DNA of 64,000 nucleotides. Source: Planoprotostelium fungivorum. Its lineage: Eukaryota > Evosea > Variosea > Cavosteliida > Cavosteliaceae. This document shows positions 55,701 to 64,000 of the stretch, in pieces; the stretch's first letter is position 1, and each line of letters starts with the position of its first letter. Below the pieces are notes generated by a model. The model saw only the letters and a list, made by a program, of their open reading frames with translations. It did not search any database and had not been told where the DNA came from. The stretch lies in NCBI GenBank assembly GCA_003024175.1, contig MDYQ01000113.1:1-64000 (forward strand), read 5' to 3'. The position numbers and the translations under genes are program-made.

Positions 55701-55824
55701 TATTATGTAAGATGGGATTCCCATCAACGAGAACGTGATCGACTTTGTGGCTGCCCTTGCCCCATTTGACATTGATGTCAGAATACATCTGAGTGATACC
55801 ATTGAAGAGCTGAGGCAATCCCAT
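52742..55824 (-). CDS. XRN-family 5'-3' exoribonuclease
   Basis: It degrades 5'-monophosphorylated RNA processively. Starting MGLPQLFNGITQMYSDINVK (55824) the XRN_N domain reads VDHVLVDGNPILHNILRTIP, then SMFVALDGPAPLAKMAEQRM with RRSRG, then the acidic catalytic block SESPGEGEVKLFKYINDI and VLGRDSDLVLFCLMANNPPD, then EATIDFCLLSLLHGNDYLPK. Residues corresponding to Mg-binding Asp/Glu (VDGN, LDG, GEGE, DSD, GNDYLP) are present. A C-terminal helical part (ESDTRQSFHDYLHHDVAELS) follows and the last exon ends STRVDIISGCMSK. Around 700 residues by my splicing, shorter than XRN1, closer to a divergent XRN. Many introns carry GATGATCA-type repeats. It is divergent from TELO2, with 93 bp between start codons. 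Confidence 0.82.
54840..54925 (-). repeat. Intronic GATGATCAGATGATGAAAT repeat
   Basis: Low-complexity ATGATCA/GGTGATCA units filling an XRN gene intron; self-complementary at TGATCA. Confidence 0.6.
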
Positions 55825-55917
55825 CTTGATGATGATGGTCCTCTCGCCCTGTGATATGAGATCATGATCATCCCGCTTCCAAAAAAATTCCTATTTACAA
55901 GAACCCAATCTCATGTG

Positions 55918-58900
55918 ATGTCAATCAAGATCACATCAGAAGTCGAGAGAGAGTTATGGAAGACCATAAACGCACAGAAGACGAACATCGATGGTTCCAA
56001 TTCCATATCTGACGTGGTTAGACACCTTCGTCCCATCGCCGTCTTGGTTTCAGATCCATCGTCACCGTTACGACACAATCCATCCAATCTATTGTGTAGC
56101 TGGCAAGAATACATGATGTCCAAAGTGTGGCCAGATTGGGGCTACTGCCTGGATACGACGACGAGGGAGGAGCTGATCGATTCCGTGCTAACCGCTGGTG
56201 GGAGCGGCTGTCTTTTGGAAGCGATAGAGAGGTCACTGTCATCACGAAATGCACGGGAAGATGATGCCAGTGCTGCGGTCTCTCTACCGTTCATTCTAAA
56301 ACAATTAGAGGGGTGAGAGATCGTCGTTGCGACAACGAACGTTCGACATTGATCGATATGCAGTTTCGTAGATGGAGATCGATTCGTAGAACTATTCGAA
56401 GAGTCTGTCAGAGAAGCAGACAGAGAGAAGTGGAAGAAGACAGTCAACACTGTCATCGCCATCCCAAACAAGGTAAGCATCTCTTCCAGTGGTGAAATCC
56501 TCTCGAAATCGAATAAAACCGAATTAAATCCATTTTAAAGATCTCCAACGCGGCCGGAGCAAAGAGAGACACCATCGAAAACTTCTCTGCCCAGAATTTT
56601 CTCGGCTTATTCGTGGAAAAGGTAACGAAAACATCTTCTTACTCACCTGACTCGTGCAGCTGATCGCTTCATCATCACAAACGAAGAGATGGACCGAGGA
56701 GCAGATGTGGATGGCATCCCATTCATTCGAGAGGATCTGTAGACAAGGTCTATCTACAACGATATCTCAAGCTGTCATTCATCTGTGCCACCGTGGAGGT
56801 AAATTTCATCGAAATTTCGATTCGAATGAAGATTTTGACTTGGGATAGAGGTGGAGGTGGAGGTGGCGGCGTCGATCGTGACTGGAATCCGCGATCGCAT
56901 CTGCGTGGAGAAATTGGTGGAGGGGATACTGAGAGGCATTGTAGATCGTTCCGATGGGCCTGATCTAGCCCGCCAACTTTTTGGCAGACACCTCGACGTC
57001 GACAGAGACAACGTTTTCACCCATATTCTGACTTCGAAATTCTTCTTGGTCAAGGTAGGACTTCATCTCTTCCTCACTAAAATTTCACCAGGTTTTCGAC
57101 GAAAATTTCTCGAAATTTCTCGTAGAACTCGTCTTCACGTCACATCAAGCGGGTGGGATGAGAATTCCACGAGATTTCAGGCGCTAACGGTGTACAGGTC
57201 TCAAATTATTGAGACGACTGGTCGGTGTGTGGAGCGATCCCATATTCATCAGACACACCGATTTTCGACAGCAGAAATGTGACGTAGAAGCCGATGAAAT
57301 TTCACTGACATCTACAGACGTCACCGATACCCTGCTGTTCTGTCTACAACGCGTAGACAAGGATGACTTGGAGGCATCGGGTGTAGTTCCCTCTTTCATA
57401 TCGGGCACACACTCCCGCATCGACTCACACTTGAAGCACATCGCCAAATTGGGAACGGTGATTCATCTACATCGTTGTAGATGGACGAGATCTGATGAAC
57501 ATCAGACTGTGGGAGAAGCTTTCTCTGTCGTTTTGAACCCAGAAAATCCATTGAAATTCGATGGATTTCACGAAGAAGAGAAAGAAGAAGAGAAGGAGGA
57601 GAAGGAGAAAGTGGAAGTGAAGGTGGAGGTGGGGCGATTTGAAATTTGAATCGTTTTGTTTGGCGGGAAATGACGACTTTTCAGGAGGTTGAAACGAAGA
57701 AGAAGAAGAAGGAGAAGAAGGAGATCGATCCAGATGCACCCCTCTTTGATGATTCAGACGAAGGTGGGGAGACATTAAATGATTTGATTCTATTTTATTC
57801 TCAATCTATGCAAGTGATGATCAAAAGAATGCAAACTTATGTCGAATTGATTTGTTTTTAATATTTGTACAGAGGAAGAGGAAGAATCAGACGATGACTT
57901 GAAACCTTTTGATTTGGAAGACGATGACTCCGATCTACAATCAGTCAAATCCCCTGTGTAAGAGCGTCCATCACCTTCATGACGTCACCTGATCATCATC
58001 ACTATCTGATCATCACCACCATCTGATCATCATCACATCTGATCATCATCACTATCATCATCTGATCATCATCAGACACATGACCGATTGTCTGAACATG
58101 TTGAGACAATCCATGAACGAGAACACCAACAGCTTCGAGATGATGCAGATCTCGATGAAATCTCTCGCCTCCATCATTCAAACAGCCAGCCAAGAAGAGA
58201 TCGGTGTGTTTCCCGCCATCTTTCAGATTCAAAATTCAAACGATCGCAGACGACACGTGCACGGCGGCGATCCGTCTGTTGTTCATCGTAGAGCAGAATT
58301 TCAACGGTTTCGGTGAAGATAAGGAGGGTTTAGAATTGAAAGAAATCCAGCAGAAAACAATCAAACTTGCCATACTACGATCACCCAAGGTGAGAGGATG
58401 ACTGAAACCTGCGACTCAAAATGACAGATCTGCGCCGATTTTCTATGTCAGCAGTTCTATGACGTAAACCACAATCTACAACAGCGAGCCGAGATGTTGG
58501 TTGCCATGAGCGACGCAGCGCGGGAAATGTCTTCTCATTTGAATGAGACTGAGGGGGGGAGGGGTCCGGTGGATCCCACGAAATTTCTCGGAAAAGTCAA
58601 CATCTGGTCCTCGAGGTTGACCAAACCGGTGAAACCACAGAAGGTGAGAAATCCGAGAGAAATCCATCTACAACGGTGTAGATCTATCGAAATCGATTCA
58701 GAGAGGTAGCCCAACACTTTTTTTATGGCCTGGCCAACCATTTCGACCGCAACAGCAGGTACCCCTCCATCCTTTCCCGGGAATCTGACTCTTTCCAGGG
58801 ATTTCTTCTATCTCCTGGGAAGACAAGATCACATTTTGCTGGACAAGCTGGTCTTCACATTGTCAGTCTTTGTCGAATGTTACGACCATCACGATAGTAC

Positions 58901-59293
58901 GGGGTTGGAAATGTGTCGCTCCCTCATGCAACTCGCGTTGACCATACGACACTCTGATTCTACATCCGTGAGGAGGTGATCACCATCATCACCATCAGCA
59001 CCATCATCACCATCATCACGATGGACGATCGTGATGACAAACGACAGAGCCGTCTTGTATTCATTTCGAGCCGTTTTCCTCGCCTGCCTTCCCGTTCAAA
59101 TCGCACTGGAGACCTTCTCTGAAGAATTAGAGACGTATCGATCGTGGCTGATGGAGGTCGCTGCCTCTGATTCCGATCAGGTGAGGCAACGGCAGAGAGG
59201 TGACAACCAGCGCTGACCTCTCTTCAGGACTGCAGGACGATGTCCAATGTGTTCATAAGACAATTTTCGGAGTCGATGAAAGAGAACGAATAA
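55918..59293 (+). CDS. TELO2: TELO2/Tel2-like protein (TTT complex)
   Basis: TEL2 with TTI1/TTI2 chaperones the folding of PIKK kinases (mTOR, ATM, ATR, SMG1). From MSIKITSEVERELWKTINAQ (an ATG at 55864 would add 18 residues) a helical-repeat protein of about 800 residues is read over many introns. Characteristic blocks: WQEYMMSKVWPDWGYCLDTT; DRDNVFTHILTSKFFLVKV; LRRLVGVWSDPIFIRHTDFR; then DSHLKHIAKLGTVVGEAFSV. A Lys/Asp/Glu-rich acidic linker (KKKKKEKKEIDPDAPLFDDS; EEEESDDDLKPFDLEDDDSD) equivalent to the CK2-phosphorylated segment precedes the Telomere_reg-2 domain, which has LLFIVEQNFNG, LAILRSPK and NLQQRAEMLVAMSDAAREMS. It ends RQFSESMKENE. Confidence 0.85.
57464..57483 (+). repeat. Intronic palindrome ATCTACA-N4-TGTAGAT
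   Basis: CATCTACATCGTTGTAGATG, a perfect 8-bp inverted repeat with a 4-nt centre, 6 nt inside a TELO2 intron (donor GTGATT). Confidence 0.9.
58665..58683 (+). repeat. Intronic palindrome ATCTACA-N4-TGTAGAT
   Basis: ATCTACAACGGTGTAGAT lies 22 nt inside a second TELO2 intron (donor GTGAGAAATCC). Confidence 0.9.
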
Positions 59294-59408
59294 AGAGGAG
59301 ATGATGGATGTGCATGAGACGATCGCGTGTTGTCCATCGTGATGTGCGATGATGATGATGGACGGTGGAGAAGATGAGACGACACGTGTTCGCGTTCTCT
59401 TTCTTTGT

Positions 59409-61477
59409 CAGCATCTCTCTGTGAGAGCTTCTTTTGATTTGTGATAGAACCAGAGGGTGTGGACGATTCCTGCAGTCAAGATGGCCGCGTAAGATATTCC
59501 CAAGACATAGATGTAGGTGGATGGCTCGTTGAACACTGTACCTGCCGCCAGAATGACCGTGAAGGCGAGATTTGTCAGTGAATATTCGACTCCACTGACG
59601 ACACCTGACGATCGTCATCGCCATGATGATCAGATCGTGATGATGAAGATGCACCCACCTATGTTCTCCTTATCGACTCCCTCCTGCATGATCTGAACGT
59701 GACAGATATCAAACGACCACAATCCCAATCGAGATAAAACGATGAACAACTGAACCAGTTTCAATCTCCATCACTCTCTCATCTCACCTGAAACGAGTAG
59801 ATCGTTGCATCCAGGCACACACTCTGCCCTTCTCGACACAAACTCTGAGCCCAGAAAGAGAGAATGGCAATTAAGACGAGGAGATGTTGTAGCCAGATAC
59901 CAGCCAGGGCCGTCTTTGCCAGACCGAATCTTCGTATGGAGCTGTATGACGTCACGATGACGTCACGATTCATCACGATTTATCACCTGGGAGTAGCGAA
60001 GGTAGCCCCGAGGCCGACGACTGCACCGATGCCCTGGAAGATTCCGATAGCCAATACATCCACTCCCTGCAGAGATGAATAAAACGAAATAAAATGAGAT
60101 GAGGGTAAATCATCTCTCACTCGGAATCGAAGGTAACTGTTTGTGAGGGAGCCCGGGGTGGCTCCGTTCATGAAGAGGAGGATGTAACTGATGCTGCTGC
60201 CCAGAACGAGTTGTTTGGAGTAAGTCTTCCAACCTTGGTAGAGAGACACGATGGGGTTCTGTCTCTTCTTCTTTTCGTCTACCTGTCGAGACAACTTTTA
60301 ACTCGGATGATGACAAGAGGCGTTCGCGACCGTGATCCATCCTCATCAGATCGATCAGTGGTGGTGATCGTCAAAGTAGAGAAGTTCGAATAAAATTTCA
60401 CCTGTCGCTCCGCTAATTTCGGCTCTCGATCTACATCTCTCAGTCTCTCATCATTCTTCAATCATCACTCACCGTAGACAATCGATAACAAGAGGTATTC
60501 AGGTATAACAGAGATAGCATTCCATGCAGCTAAGATCAAGACAGTCTGTGATGCACCTACATACTCTAACAACACACTGATACCCTGACTATCATCAACT
60601 CATGAGATGTCGATAGAGACATCTTACCACGGGTGCCGCCACTTTGCTAACCAAGTTGATCCTCTTCATCACCGCGTTGGCGCCTGCGAAATTTCAGTGA
60701 CATTCCATCGAATTTTGCACACTCGTCAGGGTGTTACGGTCTTGAGCGACTACAACGAGCCAATCTCGGCTCACTGCGATGTCTCTAGACATGCTAAAGA
60801 GGGCAGACGTGCAGCCTGCGATCAAGAGTCCAACATAAGTGAGAGAGAAATGCCACTCGTGCCTGTCATCTCTCAGTCGAGCTGATGTGGTGTGAATGAT
60901 ACCAGGGAGGGAAAGTGTCGCGGTATTGGAAGAGGAGATATTGAAAGATGGAAACGGCTACGACTGCACTGTTCTGTCCGATGAGACTCGCTCGAATAAC
61001 TAAAGTGGGTGAGATGGTTGTGATTGGAGATGATTTGTGTGGACCTGATAATCGCGGTGAGCGATCGACCCAAGAGCCTACAGTACTACCGAGGAGAAAA
61101 TTTGTGAGTTGGCCCATCAGAGTGAATAGAACACCTATAATCGAGATGGGACATCAGGTGCGAGGATGTATAATACCTGGCAGCCATGTCTCTGAAAAGA
61201 TGTAGGTGAATGCGAGAGCGGTCGTGTATATGGAACACTGATCCCCCTGCTAGATTCAAAATCTGATCTATACATCCATCACAATCACCCAGGTCGATAG
61301 CAGCTGAGCGAGGTAAAGCGTCCTCAAAGAAACTGTCACATCCTCCGTTTCGACTTCGTCATTCTGTGTCGATGGATCGCCATTATCCACAACCCGAAGA
61401 GCATCGTTCGTCACCAGTGGGATCTCTTCGATCTCGATTGTGTTCTCAGGTGCCTCTTCTTCAACATCGTTGGGCAT
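59409..61477 (-). CDS. Ferroportin-type iron exporter (SLC40A)
   Basis: Ferroportin exports Fe2+ across the plasma or phagosomal membrane by the MFS fold. From MPNDVEEEAPENTIEIEEIP (61477) an acidic cytosolic N-terminus leads to TVSLRTLYLAQLLSTW and about 12 hydrophobic segments spread over many exons: INLVSKVAAPVVV region near 60.66 kb, SYILLFMNGATPGSLTNSYL, GIFQGIGAVVGLGATFATP, GIWLQHLLVLIAILSFWAQS, then LWSFDICHVQIMQEGVDKEN followed by GVVSGVEYSLTNLAFTVILA and ISYAAILTAGIVHTLWF. The 'D...Q.MQEGV..ENIG.V.GV..S' block is the ferroportin signature in the C-lobe. It ends SKEALTERC. About 520 residues. In phagotrophic protists such transporters withdraw iron from phagosomes. Confidence 0.85.
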
Positions 61478-61737
61478 CGTGTGGGTGATGCAAACTCAAA
61501 ATGATCGGTCCGGGTCGGAAATGGTGACCACCGTGACAGCCGAAGCCAACTTCTTTGAAAGCCAGAAAAAGCCGCCAGATCGTGTGGCATGATGAACAAC
61601 GCCACGACATCCTCTATTCCTCTTCTTTGTATGTGCGATCGAGTGTGCTCCATGTCCTTCGAAAGTGAGAAGAGTTTGATACGGTGGATCTACAATACTG
61701 TTTCTGTTGACTTTCGCGCATTCGAGAGATTGAGGAA
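61478..61737. promoter_or_regulatory. Bidirectional intergenic promoter region
   Basis: 260 bp separate the divergent start codons of the ferroportin and methyltransferase genes, so promoters of both must lie here. I see no iron-responsive hairpin (CAGUGN loop) on the ferroportin side. Confidence 0.4.
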
Positions 61738-62965
61738 ATGACAACCGATTATCAGATTGGAAAGAAGACGAATCAAGTTCCAAAGTTTTGGATCGGTGAG
61801 TGATGCTTTGTCTGTCACAGATGCAGAATCGTCCAGTGTGATGATCATGTTCAGACAAATACGAGAAGGAGGCATCGAAGTATTGGGATAAGTTCTATAA
61901 GTCCAACACGACTAATTTCTTCAAAGTGATTGATCCATCTGGGCCGACATCATATTCAGTGTTGATTGACATCACATCAGGACAGACACTGGATATTCAG
62001 ACAGTTTCCCGAGTTATATCCCGCCTTCGATGGATGGAAATTTGCTTCTGTGCGTATTCTCCTCCTCATCTTCGCTCATCATATCACAGGAAGGAGAAGA
62101 GCCAAAGAACTTCGACCTCCCTGAACTACCAGAGTCACCCGTCGTTCGTCTGATGGAGGTCGGATGTGGTGTCGGCAACACCATTTATCCACTGTTAGAA
62201 GGTTGTCCTCATCTCTTCACCTACGCCTTCGATTTTGCACCCACAGCCGTGAAGCTTGTCAAAGTGAACGAGAGAAGTTCGAAGAAGATGAGCTGATTAC
62301 GAAACAGGAGAACATCAACTACAAAGAGGGTAGGTGTAAAGCTTTCGTCTGCGACGTCACATCTGAAGAGGTCGATTTGATCACATCTTCTCTGTTGTTG
62401 ACCCTTTCTACAGATACCTGACATGGTCGAAGATGAATCATTAGACTTCATCACCATGTTCTTCGTTCTATCGGCCATTGCACCTGAGAAGATGGTTGAT
62501 TCTCTCAAGCGATTGAGAAGAGTGAGAAGATGCATCACGATGACACTGATCTTGGTAAAAGACTTTAAAATCCGGTGGAAAGATTTTATTTCGAGATTAC
62601 GCCGTGGGTGACATGGCTCAATTGAGATTCGAGGCTCCCAGGTGAAAGATGAAACCATTTATTCCATTTTATTTTTGATCTACAACGCTCACACCTCGTA
62701 GAAAAGACAAAGAGGCCAACAGATTATCAGAAAACTTTTACGTGAGAAAAGATGGAACGAGAGCTTATTACTTCGAATTAGAGGAGCTACAGAAACTGTT
62801 CAAAGAAGCAGGATATGAGGTGTTGAAGCATGATGAAGAGGGAGAGCTGATGATGAACAGATCGAAGAGAACGTAGTGGTTGAGAGATACGTTGAGAACG
62901 TGAAGGAAGGAAAGAAGATGGATCGACTGTTCATCCAAACGCGAGCGATAAAACGCGAATGTTGA
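61738..62965 (+). CDS. METTL2/6/8-type tRNA N3-methylcytidine methyltransferase
   Basis: It methylates C32 of certain tRNAs using SAM. From MTTDYQIGKKTNQVPKFWI the spliced protein reads KYEKEASKYWDKFYKSNTTN, then FFKDRHWIFRQFPELYPAFD, both hallmarks of this family. The SAM site is RLMEVGCGVGNTIYPLLEGC, then YAFDFAPTAVKLVK, GRCKAFVCDVTSEE and DFITMFFVLSAIAPEKMVDS. RDYAVGDMAQLRFE and NFYVRKDGTRAYYFELEELQ follow, then a final exon IEENVVVERYVENVKEGKKM ending KREC. About 320 residues, standard length, with about seven short introns. Confidence 0.9.
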
Positions 62966-63550
62966 ATCTCATTCTGATGATGACCAATGAAGATGGAGAC
63001 CTCAATGTTCGCCCGCACAACGTTCTCATCTCACATTTACCATTCACCTCGTTCTATACAATTACGGTGTCTGCAAGGACACATCATCGCCGTGTCCAAG
63101 TTTCATCTCGTGAAGCAGAGCGCTCCCAATGGATGACATTCGATTTCATCAGAGATTCCTGCCTCTTTTCATCCAATCTTTCATCTCTCGTGATTGGAAC
63201 TAGACATTTGGGCCGTGGAGATAGATGGTTATGAAAAGCCCGAGATCCAGCGTACGCACAGCAACCTAGATTTCGAATGCGTTTCTGAGACTCTGCTGGA
63301 AGGAAGAAGCGTGAGAGGTGACCGAAGCAACAAAGACGAAATGCTACACACGATCACATTACATCATACGATAGAGAGAGGGGACGATATGAGGGAGAAA
63401 TGTGGGGAGGAGGGAAAGAGGGTAGAGGGAGAGAGAGGAGTCACATCGTGTGGATCATTGATGGAACAACATGAGATTCCAAAGAGTGGAGAGAATGATG
63501 CCATGGATATTATTGTACACACGATGACTGGCTTGTCTGCGATGCGATAA
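62966..63550 (+). CDS. Possible small multi-exon gene, unrecognised
   Basis: Open frames continue after the methyltransferase stop. A 43-codon ATG frame begins MFARTTFSSHIYHSPRSIQL (about 63006), basic and possibly a targeting sequence. A 118-codon frame ending LSAMR at 63550 (start only TTG) reads EIDGYEKPEIQRTHSNLDFE and is hydrophilic. I could not join them into one confident model or match a family. It may equally be methyltransferase 3' UTR plus chance ORFs. Confidence 0.3.
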
Positions 63551-63638
63551 TAAATTGGATGATGGTGGTTGATGATTTCGTGATGTCATTAAGCACTACA
63601 ACCCTGCATTTCTCGTTGAAACGTCGCAAAAAAGCAGC

Positions 63639-64000
63639 ATGAAGGTGGCAGGCAGCATCACCCTCCTCCCCTAACCTCTTTCAGAACCTGCGCCTGCTGA
63701 CAGTGCGCTCTCCCGTTCTGCATCATCAACATCATCGTCTAATCGCTCACAAAAATGCGAACCGCTCTAGTATCCAACCACGAAGACAGTATTCGAACCC
63801 GATAGGTGATTCTAACAGCCCCTTCAGTGGCTCTGTTTGGGTTGCACCGAAACAAAAACCAAAGAAGGTAATCATCATCTCCAGTCACTCGACATGCTCA
63901 CGGGAACAGACGGAGAAAGCAGGAACTGTGACAACTTCCACAAAATCAGTAGAGGATGTAATCCAAAGAACGGTCAACGATCCTAATGTAAACGAATCTG
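63639..64000 (+). CDS. Start of a probable mitochondrial protein, runs off right edge
   Basis: An ATG-AAG exon (63639-63644) is followed by a 41-nt intron (GTGGCAGGC...CTCTTTCAG) and then NLRLLTVRSPVLHHQHHRLI, AHKNANRSSIQPRRQYSNPI, giving an Arg/His/Ser-rich, acid-free N-terminus with an RRQYSNP step typical of mitochondrial presequence cleavage. A second intron (donor GTAATCATC) precedes TEKAGTVTTSTKSVEDVIQR. Family not recognised from the visible part of about 95 residues. The remainder lies outside the window. Confidence 0.55.

Noticed and set aside
63780-63800. Possible tRNA B-box (TTCGAACCC)
   Set aside because: No A-box or cloverleaf at the right spacing, and the sequence is well explained as presequence coding.

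Overview
The window is nuclear DNA from a free-living unicellular eukaryote with a compact, gene-dense genome. Genes lie about 30-500 bp apart on both strands and are cut by many short introns, often 35-60 nt, with GT-AG ends and GTGAGT/GTGATG-like donors. The mix of a receptor kinase with tyrosine-kinase signatures, CAP59-type glycosyltransferases, lysosomal hydrolases, HOPS/CORVET VPS16, TELO2, XRN, SmD1 and ferroportin fits an amoebozoan-type protist, possibly protosteloid. The lineage is inferred from gene content only. I see no rRNA, convincing tRNA or CRISPR array.

Layout. 1-3221: mobile-element debris, namely a broken PIF/Harbinger-type transposase running off the left edge and an incomplete Ty3/gypsy-like LTR element abutting it. 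3.3-11.3 kb: a ubiquitin-fold protein, an amphiphysin-like BAR-SH3 protein, VPS16 and an ER 3-ketoacyl-CoA reductase. 11.4-21.4 kb: two CAP59/CMT1-like glycosyltransferase paralogues flanking a large receptor kinase with beta-helix and LRR ectodomain. 21.7-32.8 kb: a PNPOx-DUF2470 protein, a beta-helix/Cys-rich/multi-TM protein, a purple acid phosphatase and a GH20 beta-hexosaminidase. 32.9-38.8 kb: an E2 fragment, a GPATCH4-like protein, a DUF3431 protein, a mitochondrial-type rhomboid and a HARE-HTH protein. 38.9-47.5 kb: a coiled-coil protein with three AMPK-beta-type glycogen-binding domains, BCS1, a pseudouridine synthase and a CCDC15-like protein. 47.8-64 kb: a tail-anchored protein, RhoGAP, SmD1, a small coiled-coil protein, an XRN-family exonuclease, TELO2, ferroportin, a tRNA m3C-type methyltransferase and the start of a probable mitochondrial protein.

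The genes do not form an operon. Shared themes are endolysosome and membrane trafficking (VPS16, BAR-SH3, acid phosphatase, hexosaminidase, ferroportin), RNA processing (SmD1, XRN, pseudouridine synthase, methyltransferase, GPATCH4) and mitochondria (BCS1, rhomboid, terminal gene). The most unusual signals are (i) families of near-identical short palindromes placed just inside introns of unrelated genes, above all ATCTACA-N4-TGTAGAT hairpins 6-22 nt after the 5' splice site, and (ii) the glycogen-binding coiled-coil protein at 38.9-42.6 kb.
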